Below the pieces are notes generated by a model. That model was not told where the DNA came from and did no database searches. It was given only the letters and a program-made list of their open reading frames with translations. Shown here piece after piece: positions 40,928 through 49,378 of a DNA stretch of 60,827 nt (position 1 is its first letter; each line of letters begins with the position of its first letter). Both the position numbers and the translations under genes were made by a program. This stretch comes from Anammoximicrobium sp964409865 (GTDB lineage Bacteria; Planctomycetota; Planctomycetia; Pirellulales; Pirellulaceae): the NCBI GenBank assembly GCA_964409865.1, contig CAYPGE010000007.1, positions 1 through 60,827 on the forward strand. The letters run 5' to 3'.

Positions 40928-42253
40928 ATGAGCATCTCGCGTCGTCAGTTTTTGCGCACCACGGCTGCCGTGGGAGGCAGCGTCCTGGCCGTGCATCGCA
41001 GCGCCCACGCGGCCGGCAGCGATATCTTGAGGGTCGGCCTGGTCGGCTGCGGCAGTCGCGGGGCCGGAGCCGCGTCGAATGCGATCAACGCGGATCCGGG
41101 CGTGCGACTGGTGGCCCTGGCCGACGCCTTTGCCGATCGGATGAGCGGAACCTTGAAGGCGCTCAAGGATCGGCATCCCGACCAGGTCGACGTGGACCCG
41201 AGCCGCTGCTTCGTGGGTTTCGATTCCTACAAGGAATTGATCGCCTGCGGAGTGGACGTCGTGTTGCTGGCCGCGCCGCCCCACTTCCGCCCGCTGCACC
41301 TGGCGGCGGCGATCGAGGCCAACAAGCACGTGTTCGCCGAAAAGCCGGTGGGCGTCGACGCGACCGGCGTACGCGGCGTGATGGCGACCTGCGAATTGGC
41401 CCGCCAGAAGAACCTGTGCGTTGTGTCCGGCCTGTGCTGGCGCTACGACACGGTGATCCGCGAGACCATCAAGCGGGTTCACGACGGGGCCATCGGCGAC
41501 ATCGTGGCCGTGCAGAGCACCCGCAATCTGGGCTACCTCTGGGAACGCCCGCGCCAGCCGGGGTGGACGGAGATGGAGTTCCAGATGCGCAACTGGTACT
41601 ACTTCACCTGGCTCTCCGGCGATCACAACGTCGAGCAGCAGATCCACGGCTTGGACAAATGCACGTGGGCCCTGCGCGACCGGGCGCCGGTCAAGGCGTG
41701 GGCCGCCAGCGGGCGCCAGGTCCGCGTCGAGCCGAAGTACGGCGATATCTACGATCACCACGCCGTGGTGTACGAGTACGACGACGGCGCGCGGATGTAC
41801 GCCATCGCCCGGCAGCAACCCAACTGCTACAACGATTATTCCGAGATGCTGATGGGCACCAAGGGACGCTGCGATTTGCAGAAAGGCCGCATCGAGGGCG
41901 AGACGAAGTGGGAGTACGGCCAGCAAGCCGGCGACCTGTCGGGCTTCGGCGTCAAGAAAGCTCGCCAGGACGCCTTGCGGCCCATGCACCAGGTCGAGCA
42001 GGACGAGATGTTCGCCGCGATCCGCGCGGGCAAGGTCATCAACAACGGCGAGTACATGTGCCAGAGCACGCTGGTCGCCATCCTGGGCCGCACGGCCGGA
42101 TACACGGGCCAGCTGATCGAGTGGGAACAGATGAAGAACTCGAAGCTGGACTTGTCGCCGCAGCGTTATGCCTTCGACGCGCCGCCGCCGACCCTGCCGG
42201 GTCCGGACGGAAGATATCCAATCGCCATGCCCGGCGTGACCAAATTCGTCTGA
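40928..42253 (+). CDS. Tat-exported Gfo/Idh/MocA oxidoreductase
   Basis: The 441-residue product has a Tat signal (SISRRQFLRTTAAVGGSVL) and a Rossmann NAD(P)-binding domain with 'VGLVGCGSRGAGAASNAI'. The family 'EKPVGVDA' motif follows, in which Lys is the catalytic residue, then the C-terminal alpha/beta domain. A folded, cofactor-loaded protein exported by Tat fits this group in planctomycetes, where it may act on glycan-derived sugars outside the cytoplasm. GGGGAG before ATG 40928 sets the start. It is the first of three such genes within 5.3 kb. Confidence 0.9.
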   Translation: MSISRRQFLRTTAAVGGSVLAVHRSAHAAGSDILRVGLVGCGSRGAGAASNAINADPGVRLVALADAFADRMSGTLKALKDRHPDQVDVDPSRCFVGFDSYKELIACGVDVVLLAAPPHFRPLHLAAAIEANKHVFAEKPVGVDATGVRGVMATCELARQKNLCVVSGLCWRYDTVIRETIKRVHDGAIGDIVAVQSTRNLGYLWERPRQPGWTEMEFQMRNWYYFTWLSGDHNVEQQIHGLDKCTWALRDRAPVKAWAASGRQVRVEPKYGDIYDHHAVVYEYDDGARMYAIARQQPNCYNDYSEMLMGTKGRCDLQKGRIEGETKWEYGQQAGDLSGFGVKKARQDALRPMHQVEQDEMFAAIRAGKVINNGEYMCQSTLVAILGRTAGYTGQLIEWEQMKNSKLDLSPQRYAFDAPPPTLPGPDGRYPIAMPGVTKFV

Positions 42254-42266
42254 CGGGAGGAACTCC

Positions 42267-42402
42267 GTAGCATGGCTCTCCGAGCCGTGCGGCAGTGCTC
42301 GGAATCGAAGGAAAAAACGCACGGCTCGGAGAGCCATGCTACTGGTTTGCACGGCTCGGAGAGCCATGCTACTGGTTTGCACGGCTCGGAGAGCCATGCT
42401 AC
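42267..42402. repeat. REP-like cluster: one inverted copy and three 30-bp tandem copies
   Basis: The first hairpin reads GTAG (42267-42270), GGCTC-TCC-GAGCC (42274-42286). Three inverted copies follow, GGCTC-GGA-GAGCC-ATGCTAC, at 42323-42342, 42353-42372 and 42383-42402, with a period of exactly 30 bases and the spacer TGGTTTGCAC. They fill the 165-base spacer between two oxidoreductase genes. Recent expansion is likely because the tandem units are identical. Confidence 0.9.
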
Positions 42403-42418
42403 GTGTTGAGGTCACAAG

Positions 42419-43708
42419 ATGATTCGCATCGGGATTGTCGGCTGTGGGCGAATTATGGCGGCGCATCTGCGCGGATACCGCCTGCTGCGCGAAGCCGGCG
42501 TGGACGACTTTCGCATCACGGCCGTCTGTTCGCTGTCCGAAGACGAAGCCCGGATGTACGTGCGGCGGGGCGAAGGTCCGCCGCAGCGGCCAGCGGTGAG
42601 CCAGTTCGCGGGAGATCCGCTGGCCGTGGCCGACGAGTATGTCTCGGACTTCCAGGACGATGTCGACGTCCAGGTCTACACCGACTTTCGCCGCCTGGTG
42701 GCCGAGGCGCCGATCACGGCGGTCAACGACTTCACGAATCACGCCCTCCATCACCAGGTGGCCGAGGCCGCCTTGGGGGCGGACAAGGATCTGCTCACGG
42801 AAAAGCCGATGGCCGTCTCGGTCCGGGCCGCCCGGCGGATGTGCGAACTGGCCGAGTCGCATCAGCGGGTGCTGGGCGTGTTCCAGAGCGGGCGATACAT
42901 GACGCGCACGCGGCATCTGCAGTGGCTGTTCGACTCCGGCCGCATGGGAAGCCTGCAGATCATGCTGATCGGGAGCGTCGGGGCGCGGTGGGCTCCGGAC
43001 TTCGTGGTGGCCGACACGCCCTGGCGCCATCGGCGCGTCGAAGGCGGAGGGATTTCGCTCGATGTCGGCGTGCACCGCTTCGACCTGATCCGCGCCCTGG
43101 CCGGCGAGATCCGCGATGTCCAGGCTCGGACCGCGATCGTCGAGCCGGTGCGTTGGGGGCATGACGAACAGGGCCGCCTGACGCAGCGTGTCGACTGCGA
43201 CGCCGAGGACACCGTGTACGCGTCGTTCGCCACGGCCGGGGGAGCGACCGGCGAACTGACGGCCAGTTGGGCCGGCCGCGGCGGCGGGACGATGCCCGGC
43301 ACGGGAGACGTATACTACGCCTCCGGCGGCCGTGTCTGCGGCGACGAAGTGGTCTCCGAAAAAAGGGGTCAGGACTCTTTTCTCGCCGATCCCGAAAAGA
43401 GTCCTGACCCCTTTTCTTTCAAGCTGGCGGAACTGTACGAGCGGGGATGTCCGGCCGATCGCAAGGCCCGGCATTTTCCGCTGGGGCTGAGCGACCCGTT
43501 CGCGCTGGCTCAATACGAGTGGCTGGAGGCCGTCCGCGAGCGGCGGCCGCCCGAGACCAACGGGCGCGATGCGCTGGCCAGTTTGGCCTGTGCATTTACG
43601 GTGCTCGAAGCGGCCCAAGCCGGCCGGCGGGTCGAGGTGGACGAAGTGGCCTCCGGCTCGCTGGAAGCGTATCAGCGGGAGATCAACGAACATTATGGGA
43701 TTGCCTGA
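42419..43708 (+). CDS. Gfo/Idh/MocA oxidoreductase, cytoplasmic, with an in-frame REP-like insertion
   Basis: The 429-residue enzyme has no signal peptide. Its Rossmann motif is 'IGIVGCGRIMAAHL', the 'EKPMAVSVRA' motif carries the catalytic Lys, and the C-terminal domain has 'GGISLDVGVHRFDLIRAL' with a His of the usual active-site position. At residues about 312-334 ('SEKRGQDSFLADPEKSPDPF') the sequence is encoded by a 55-base palindrome that lies in frame and leaves the protein readable. The insert is in the C-terminal part, probably in a surface loop. GAGG precedes ATG 42419. An MFS gene follows after six bases. Confidence 0.9.
   Translation: MIRIGIVGCGRIMAAHLRGYRLLREAGVDDFRITAVCSLSEDEARMYVRRGEGPPQRPAVSQFAGDPLAVADEYVSDFQDDVDVQVYTDFRRLVAEAPITAVNDFTNHALHHQVAEAALGADKDLLTEKPMAVSVRAARRMCELAESHQRVLGVFQSGRYMTRTRHLQWLFDSGRMGSLQIMLIGSVGARWAPDFVVADTPWRHRRVEGGGISLDVGVHRFDLIRALAGEIRDVQARTAIVEPVRWGHDEQGRLTQRVDCDAEDTVYASFATAGGATGELTASWAGRGGGTMPGTGDVYYASGGRVCGDEVVSEKRGQDSFLADPEKSPDPFSFKLAELYERGCPADRKARHFPLGLSDPFALAQYEWLEAVRERRPPETNGRDALASLACAFTVLEAAQAGRRVEVDEVASGSLEAYQREINEHYGIA
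43361..43415. mobile_element. Palindromic insert inside an oxidoreductase gene
   Basis: Arms 43361-43382 and 43394-43415 are exact 22-base complements around GGGGTCAGGACTC, with an 11-base loop TCGCCGATCCC. The element keeps the reading frame of the surrounding gene and contains no stop in that frame. It differs in sequence from the TCC-loop hairpins in this window and from the other inverted repeats here. Confidence 0.9.
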
Positions 43709-43714
43709 TCTGTG

Positions 43715-45028
43715 ATGACGGATAGCACCACCATCGAGCCCCGGCGTCGCGTGGACCTGCGGCTGTACGTGATGATGTTCCTGCAGTACGCCGTGTACGG
43801 CCTGTGGCTGCCGATTGCCGCGCGGTTCTTGTCCGCCGACCGTGCCGTGGGCGGGTTGGGCTTCAGCGATCTGCAGATCGGGATGATCATCGCCGTGGCC
43901 GGGGCGATCGGCGCGCTCAGCGCTCCCTTCATCGCTGGTCAGATCGCCGACCGCTACTTCGCCCCCGCACGGTGTCTGGCCGTGCTGCTGGCCGTCGGCG
44001 GCGCGATCAAGTTCATCACGGCCTACCAGACGAGCTACGCGGCCTGGCTGTGGCTGTCCATTGCCTACGCGGTTCTCTTCATGCCCACGCTTTCGTTGAC
44101 CAACTCGCTGGCCTTGGGCCATTTGCCGGACCCGAAGCGGCAATTTCCGGGCGTGCGGGCGGTGGGCACGATTGCCTGGATCACCGTGGCCTGGGCTTTT
44201 CCCATGATCTGGCTGCAAACCGACCTGCAATTTCGCTGGCTGCCGCCCTTCTTCACCGGCCAGGACCTGCCCCACGCGCCGGCCAGGATGATCGACTCGG
44301 TGCGGGTTGCCGGTGTGGTTTCGGTCGGTTACGCCGTGTTTTGTTGGTTCTGTCTACCGCGCACGCCGCCGAACCGCGAGGCGGCGAAGACGCTGGCTTT
44401 TGCCAAGGCATTTGCCCTCGTGCGACGGCGTTCGTTCGCCGTGCTGGTTGCCGCCACGCTGGCGGTGAGCATCATCCATTGCTTTTATTTCGTCCAGATG
44501 AGCAAGTTCTTGGCGGCGATTGGATTGGGCGACGCCTACATCATGCCCGCCATGTCGCTGGGCCAATTCGCCGAGATTCTCGCCTTGGCGCTGCTCGGCC
44601 CGGTGCTGGCCCGCCTGGGATTCCGGACCGTGATTACGTTGGGCGCGATGTGCTACTTTCTCAAGTACGCCTTCTTCGGCACGACCCAGTTGCCGCTGGA
44701 GGTGATCGTCGCCGCTCAGTTAATCCACGGCTTCTCGTTTGCGTTCTTCTTTGCGGCCGGCTTCATCTACGTGGACCGCATCGCCCCGCCCGATACGCGT
44801 TACTCGGCCCAGACCGTCTTTATGCTGGTGATCCTGGGCGTCGGTCCGCTGGTGGCCGGCCCGCTGAACGGCTGGCTGGCCCGCTGGTGTACGCCCGCGG
44901 GCGGCAGGCTGGATTATTCGTTGTTCTGGTACATCGCCGCCGGAATCGGCTTGGTTGCCACGTTGCTGATCGCGGCGTTGTTCCGCGACGAAACGGCGAC
45001 TGCGACAGAGGAAAAGGCCCCACCGTAG
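43715..45028 (+). CDS. MFS transporter, nucleoside:H+ symporter-like
   Basis: The 437-residue protein has 12 predicted membrane helices. 'MMFLQYAVYGLWLPIAARFL' at the N-terminus and 'FIAGQIADRYFAPARCLAVL' after helix 2 resemble the NupG/XapB-like family. It probably imports the substrate, or a related sugar derivative, of the adjacent oxidoreductases. The start is ATG 43715; a GTG three bases upstream is possible. Spacing to the upstream gene is six bases, indicating an operon. The stop TAG is part of the GTAG head of the REP hairpin at 45025-45048. Confidence 0.85.
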   Translation: MTDSTTIEPRRRVDLRLYVMMFLQYAVYGLWLPIAARFLSADRAVGGLGFSDLQIGMIIAVAGAIGALSAPFIAGQIADRYFAPARCLAVLLAVGGAIKFITAYQTSYAAWLWLSIAYAVLFMPTLSLTNSLALGHLPDPKRQFPGVRAVGTIAWITVAWAFPMIWLQTDLQFRWLPPFFTGQDLPHAPARMIDSVRVAGVVSVGYAVFCWFCLPRTPPNREAAKTLAFAKAFALVRRRSFAVLVAATLAVSIIHCFYFVQMSKFLAAIGLGDAYIMPAMSLGQFAEILALALLGPVLARLGFRTVITLGAMCYFLKYAFFGTTQLPLEVIVAAQLIHGFSFAFFFAAGFIYVDRIAPPDTRYSAQTVFMLVILGVGPLVAGPLNGWLARWCTPAGGRLDYSLFWYIAAGIGLVATLLIAALFRDETATATEEKAPP

Positions 45029-45076
45029 ACCGCTCGCTCCGCGAGCGGACTTCCGCCCGCGGAGCGAGCGGCCTAC
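45025..45076. repeat. Pair of inverted REP-like hairpins
   Basis: Hairpin 1 is GTAG (45025-45028), CCGCTCGC-TCC-GCGAGCGG (45030-45048). Hairpin 2 is inverted, CCGCCCGC-GGA-GCGAGCGG (45053-45071), ending in CCTAC (45072-45076). Only four bases separate them. They lie between the MFS gene and the third oxidoreductase gene and could form one large cruciform. Confidence 0.9.
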
Positions 45077-45104
45077 GATGGGGCCCCCAACCTGTGAGGA
45101 AATG

Positions 45105-46178
45105 ATGAGCAAGACATACCGCATCGGCGTGGCAGGACTGACGCATGACCACGTGTGGGGCAATCTGGACAATCTGGCCGCGTCGGACACGGGACACCTG
45201 GCGGCCGTGGCGGATCCGAATCCACCGCTGCGGGATCGCGTCACGCAACAATATGGCTGCGCGGCCTACGCGGACTATCGGGAAATGGTCGACCGCGAGT
45301 CGCTCGATGCGTTGTACGTGTTCTGCGACAACGCGCAAGGCGCGGAGGTCGGCGCGTGGGCCGCCCAGCAAGATCTGCACGTGCTCGTGGAAAAACCGAT
45401 GGCGGCCACGCTGGCGGGCGCCGAGAGGTTGCTGGCGGCGGCCCAGTCGGCCGGCGTGCGGCTGATGATCAACTGGCCCGTCGTGTGGCGGCCCCAGGTG
45501 CAGGCGGCGCTGGAGATCGCCACGCGGCCCGAGTTCGGCCGAATCTGGCAATTGACGCACCGGGCGGGACACGGCGGGCCGGAAGCGGAGTGTTCGCCCT
45601 ATTTCAGCGAGTGGATCTTGGATCCGCAACGCAACGGCGCCGGTGCCCTGGTGGACTTGTGCTGCTACGGAGTCAACATGGCCCAGGTGCTGCTGGGCCG
45701 TCCAGAGCGGGTGACGGCCGTGGCCGGACAATGGTACGATCCGCCGCTGCCGGTGGAAGACCATGCGATCGTGGTCATGACTTATCCTCGCGCCATGGCG
45801 ACGGTCGAGGGCGCGTGGGGCCAGGTCGGCCAGCCCACGACCGGCTACCTGGCGACGATCTGGGGCGCGCACGGTTCGGTCACCTTGGGACCCGGTCGCG
45901 GCGGCCGCCTGTGGACCACCCGCGCCGGTCAGCCGGCCAACGTCGAGATCGCGCCTCCCGATCCGGCTCCGCACATGGCCAACGGCACCGCGCATTTCCT
46001 CTGGGCGCTGGAGACGGGCAGCGAATTCTACCCGTTGTGCCGCCCCTCCGTGTGCCGCGACACGCAAGAGGTGCTGGATGCCGCAATCCGCTCGGCGCGG
46101 GAAGGCGCCAGCGTGACGCTGCCGCCGCGCTCGGCCGGCCCGCATGGCACGCCCGCCTGCTTCCGGAGGCGACCGTGA
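45105..46178 (+). CDS. Gfo/Idh/MocA oxidoreductase, cytoplasmic
   Basis: The 357-residue enzyme has the Rossmann start 'YRIGVAGLTHDHVWGNLDNL', 'EKPMAATLAGAERLL' with the catalytic Lys, and the C-terminal domain with 'GAGALVDLCCYGVNMAQVLL'. The usual Gly-rich loop is changed to G-L-T-H-D-H, as in a planctomycete subgroup of the family. GAGG six bases before ATG 45105 sets the start. Its TGA stop overlaps the GTG start of the GRE activase gene, so the two are translationally coupled and probably serve one pathway. Confidence 0.9.
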   Translation: MSKTYRIGVAGLTHDHVWGNLDNLAASDTGHLAAVADPNPPLRDRVTQQYGCAAYADYREMVDRESLDALYVFCDNAQGAEVGAWAAQQDLHVLVEKPMAATLAGAERLLAAAQSAGVRLMINWPVVWRPQVQAALEIATRPEFGRIWQLTHRAGHGGPEAECSPYFSEWILDPQRNGAGALVDLCCYGVNMAQVLLGRPERVTAVAGQWYDPPLPVEDHAIVVMTYPRAMATVEGAWGQVGQPTTGYLATIWGAHGSVTLGPGRGGRLWTTRAGQPANVEIAPPDPAPHMANGTAHFLWALETGSEFYPLCRPSVCRDTQEVLDAAIRSAREGASVTLPPRSAGPHGTPACFRRRP

Positions 46179-47155
46179 CCAGCGGAGTGATTACGCACAT
46201 CCAACGTTTCTCGGTGCATGACGGGCCGGGGATTCGCACGACGGTGTTCTTGAAGGGGTGCCAGATGCACTGCTCGTGGTGCCACAATCCCGAGACGCTT
46301 CGTCGCCAACCGGAAATCCAGGTTTTTCCCGAACGGTGCATCGGGTGCCGGGCCTGCGCGGCGGCTTGCCAGCACGCCGCCCATGAATTCAACGGCACGG
46401 CCCATCTCTACCATCGCCAGCGCTGTGTCGTCTGCGGGGAGTGCATCGAGACGTGCTATGCCCAGTCGATGGTGCGAGTGGGCGAAACGCGGACTGCGGA
46501 ATCGGTCGTGGCCGAGGTGCTTGCGGATCGGCCGTTCTATCAGCCCGCCGGAGGTGCGACGATTTCCGGCGGCGAACCGCTCCTGCAGGCCGAGTTCACC
46601 TGTGCGATCCTGGAAGGGTGCCGCCGGGAAGGAATCCACACGGCGATCGAAACCAATCTGGCTTGGCCCTGGACGGTCGTCGAACCGCTGGTTCCGCTGG
46701 TGGATCTGCTGCTGGTGGACATCAAGATCATGGACGACGCGGCGCATCGGGCCTGGACCGGCGTGTCGAACGAACGCATACTGGATAACCTGCGGAGGTG
46801 GGACGCCCTGAACAAGGACATCGTGATCCGCACCCCGGTGGTCGTCGGCGTTAACGAGCGACGGGAGCAAATCGGGGCGATTGCCGATTTCCTGGCGACG
46901 TTGCGCCAGGTGCGGCAATACGACCTTTTGCCATACCATCCGTTGGGCCAAGGAAAGTACGCGGCCCTTGGACGGGGCGATCCGCCGCCGGAGTTTCACA
47001 CGCCGACGGCGGCGGAACTCGACACGCTGGCGGCCGTGGCCGCGCGACCCAACTACGTCGTCAAGGTGGCTGGTGCAGCGTTGCGGAATTGGCGCAACTG
47101 CCACTCCGATCCTGAGCGCCTGGATATCAATCCCACACAAGACACTCTCTCTTGA
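46175..47155 (+). CDS. Glycyl radical enzyme activating enzyme (radical SAM)
   Basis: The 326-residue protein uses SAM and a 4Fe-4S cluster to abstract hydrogen from the Gly of the GRE encoded next. Cys29, Cys33 and Cys36 form the radical-SAM motif in 'GCQMHCSWCHNPE'. Two ferredoxin-like clusters follow, with Cys55/58/61/65 ('CIGCRACAAAC') and Cys84/87/90/94 ('CVVCGECIETC'), as in activases of CutC- and GDH-type GREs but not of PFL. 'ATISGGEPLLQ' is the SAM-binding motif. The start is GTG 46175 with GGAGG six bases before it; it overlaps the upstream stop. Oxygen-sensitive chemistry implies anoxic or microoxic expression. Confidence 0.95.
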   Translation: MTSGVITHIQRFSVHDGPGIRTTVFLKGCQMHCSWCHNPETLRRQPEIQVFPERCIGCRACAAACQHAAHEFNGTAHLYHRQRCVVCGECIETCYAQSMVRVGETRTAESVVAEVLADRPFYQPAGGATISGGEPLLQAEFTCAILEGCRREGIHTAIETNLAWPWTVVEPLVPLVDLLLVDIKIMDDAAHRAWTGVSNERILDNLRRWDALNKDIVIRTPVVVGVNERREQIGAIADFLATLRQVRQYDLLPYHPLGQGKYAALGRGDPPPEFHTPTAAELDTLAAVAARPNYVVKVAGAALRNWRNCHSDPERLDINPTQDTLS

Positions 47156-47172
47156 ACACGGAACTGGACTCT

Positions 47173-49341
47173 ATGGCCCGCGCGGTGCAAACGGAACTCG
47201 ATTACGCCTCCCGGTTGGAGCATCTCCGCAAACGCAAGGAGGCCCAGACGGCGGAAAAACTGCGCCGCCTCGGATACATGAACGAGGACGATTACGGGAT
47301 GGTGCTGCCGCCGGAGGATTTCCAATGGCATCCGAAGCCCAACCATCCCAACGGTTCGTTCTACGGCCTGCCAGGCTGGGCCGACAATTTCTGCGACCTC
47401 ATGGACTGTCATCCCGTGTACGTCGATCCGATGGACGCGCTGGCCGGGCGGTACATGGTGCTGCTGAACCGCGTGCGGCCTTGCAGGTGGCCGCCCGAAT
47501 TTGCATATCCGGAACTCGAGCCGGACCAGGAGCGTTACGGGATCATTTCGGGCATCGGCAACGACGCCCATTTCGCCCCCGACTATCGGATCGGATTGGA
47601 ACTGGGCTGGGGCGGCCTGCTGGCCAAGGTGCGGCGATATCGCGCCCAGCACGGGCCCGACAAGGCGGAATTCTACGAGGCCGAAGAGCGGGTGATCCGC
47701 GCCGTGCAAGGCTGGATCCGCCGCACCGTGGCGGCGATCGAAGAAGCGGCTCAGCGCGAGACCAACCCGACGTTGCAGGCCAACTTGCGCGAGATGGCCG
47801 AGGTGAATCGCTGGCTGATCGAGGGCCCGCCGCGCACGCTGCGCGAAGCCTGCCAGTGGATCGCCTGGTTCAACATGGCCTCGCGGACCTACAACCGCGA
47901 CGGCGCCGGCGGGCAACTCGACGAGCTGCTGCGGCCCTACTACGAACGCGACCGCCACGCGGGCCGCATCGACGACGAGGACGCGATCTTCCTGCTGGCC
48001 TGCCTGCTGCTGAACGATCCCCACTACTACCAATTGGGCGGCCCGGCCGCCGACGGGCACGATCAGACCAGCCGCCTGTCGTTCCTGATTTTAGCAGCGG
48101 CCCACCGGCTCAAGTCGACCTGCAACCTGACGATCCGCGTCCACGACGGACTCGATCCGCGGCTGCTCCGCAAGGGCGTCGAGTGCCTGCTGGAGGACCG
48201 CAAGGCCTGGCCGCGGTTCTCCGGCGACAAGGCGCTGGTCGAGGGCTTCATGCGCAACGGCTATTCGGGCGAACTGGCCCGCCAGCGGATCGCCGTGGGC
48301 TGCAACTGGATGGCCCTGCCCGGACTGGAATACACGATGAACGACACGGTCAAGATCAACGCGGCCAAGGTCTTCATGGTGGCCTTCGACGAGATGCTGC
48401 TGGAAGACCCCACCCCGTCGGTTGATTCGCTGTGGCGGCGGTTCGAAGACCATCTGCGCCGAGCCGTCCTGTGTACGGCCCGCGGCATCGACGTGCAACT
48501 CGATCACCAGCACCTGAACGAGCCGGAACTGGTGCTGAACCTGCTCACGCACGGTCCGATCGAGCGGGGACTGAACGTCACCAACGGCGGCGTGGACTTG
48601 TACAACATGTGCATCGACGGGGCGGGCCTGGCCGACGTCGCCGACTCGCTGGCCGCGTTGCAGCAGCGCGTGGAACAACAGCAGCGGATCACGTGGCAGG
48701 AACTCGCCGGGCACCTTCGCAACAACTACGAAGGCCCCGAAGGCCAGCGCGTGCGGCTGATGATGCGCACGGGCCCGCGCTACGGCGAAGGCGATTCGCT
48801 GGGCGATCGCTGGGCGCTGCGGGTCTCGCAGCTGCTGACGCGGCTGGTCACCGAGCAGCCGACGCCGGGCGGGCGGCGGATGATCCCCGGCTGGTTTTCC
48901 TGGGCCGACACGCTGCGGCTGGGCAAACAAGTCGGCGCCATGCCCGACGGCCGCCGCGCCGGCGAGCCCATTTCGCACGGCGCTAATCCCCGCCCTGGAT
49001 TCCGCGACGACGGCGCCGCCACGGCGCTGGTCAAGGCGATCGCCGCGATCCAGCCGGGCTATGGCAACACGGCTCCCGTCCAACTGGAACTCGACCCGTG
49101 CATCGCCCAGTCCGAGGACGCCGTCGAGACGATCACCAGTCTGATCAAGGGCCATTTCGATCTGGGTGGAACGCTGTTCAATATCAACATCGTCGACGCC
49201 GACCAAGTGCTGGCCGCACACAAGGACCCGTCGCTGTATCCGGACCTCGTGGTGCGAGTGACCGGATTCACGGCCTATTTCGCCAACCTCTCGCCCGAAT
49301 TCCGCCAGTTGGTCGTCGATCGGCTGATTCGTGCCAGCTAG
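47173..49341 (+). CDS. Glycyl radical enzyme of unassigned type
   Basis: The 722-residue protein has the PFL-like fold. The glycyl-radical motif near the C-terminus is 'RVTGFTAYFANLSPEFRQL' with the Gly at about residue 698. The putative active-site Cys is at about residue 377 in 'IAVGCNWMALPGLEY'. GRE dehydratases and CutC have Cys-x-Glu at this place, and PFL has Cys-Cys; here the Cys is followed by Asn-Trp-Met, so the general base is missing or lies elsewhere. Length is slightly below the roughly 780-850 of known subfamilies. It is encoded directly behind its activase. ATG 47173 is chosen; a TTG at 47152 overlapping the activase stop is the alternative (add seven to all residue numbers). 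Probable reaction: C-C or C-O cleavage of a sugar-derived substrate. Confidence 0.9.
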   Translation: MARAVQTELDYASRLEHLRKRKEAQTAEKLRRLGYMNEDDYGMVLPPEDFQWHPKPNHPNGSFYGLPGWADNFCDLMDCHPVYVDPMDALAGRYMVLLNRVRPCRWPPEFAYPELEPDQERYGIISGIGNDAHFAPDYRIGLELGWGGLLAKVRRYRAQHGPDKAEFYEAEERVIRAVQGWIRRTVAAIEEAAQRETNPTLQANLREMAEVNRWLIEGPPRTLREACQWIAWFNMASRTYNRDGAGGQLDELLRPYYERDRHAGRIDDEDAIFLLACLLLNDPHYYQLGGPAADGHDQTSRLSFLILAAAHRLKSTCNLTIRVHDGLDPRLLRKGVECLLEDRKAWPRFSGDKALVEGFMRNGYSGELARQRIAVGCNWMALPGLEYTMNDTVKINAAKVFMVAFDEMLLEDPTPSVDSLWRRFEDHLRRAVLCTARGIDVQLDHQHLNEPELVLNLLTHGPIERGLNVTNGGVDLYNMCIDGAGLADVADSLAALQQRVEQQQRITWQELAGHLRNNYEGPEGQRVRLMMRTGPRYGEGDSLGDRWALRVSQLLTRLVTEQPTPGGRRMIPGWFSWADTLRLGKQVGAMPDGRRAGEPISHGANPRPGFRDDGAATALVKAIAAIQPGYGNTAPVQLELDPCIAQSEDAVETITSLIKGHFDLGGTLFNINIVDADQVLAAHKDPSLYPDLVVRVTGFTAYFANLSPEFRQLVVDRLIRAS

Positions 49342-49378
49342 AAAGGCGACTCGTTCTTCAGGAAAAGGGACCAGACCG

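Noticed and set aside
42323..42402. Possible short CRISPR array
   Set aside because: The units are 30 bases with identical 10-base spacers and contain a REP hairpin. CRISPR spacers would differ and be about 30 bases long, and no cas gene is present.
40760..44275. A minus-strand open frame of more than 1100 codons
   Set aside because: It is opposite two Gfo/Idh/MocA genes and part of an MFS gene with clear motifs, and it includes repeated 'SSMALRAVQT' from the REP array, which shows it is not a protein.
45155..46174. An N-terminal extension of the GRE activase frame by 340 codons
   Set aside because: This part is the +2 frame of the Gfo/Idh/MocA gene. The GTG at 46175 with GGAGG and the family N-terminus defines the start.
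47173..49341. Pyruvate formate-lyase
   Set aside because: The Cys-Cys active site of PFL is missing, and the activase has two extra ferredoxin clusters that PFL activase lacks.
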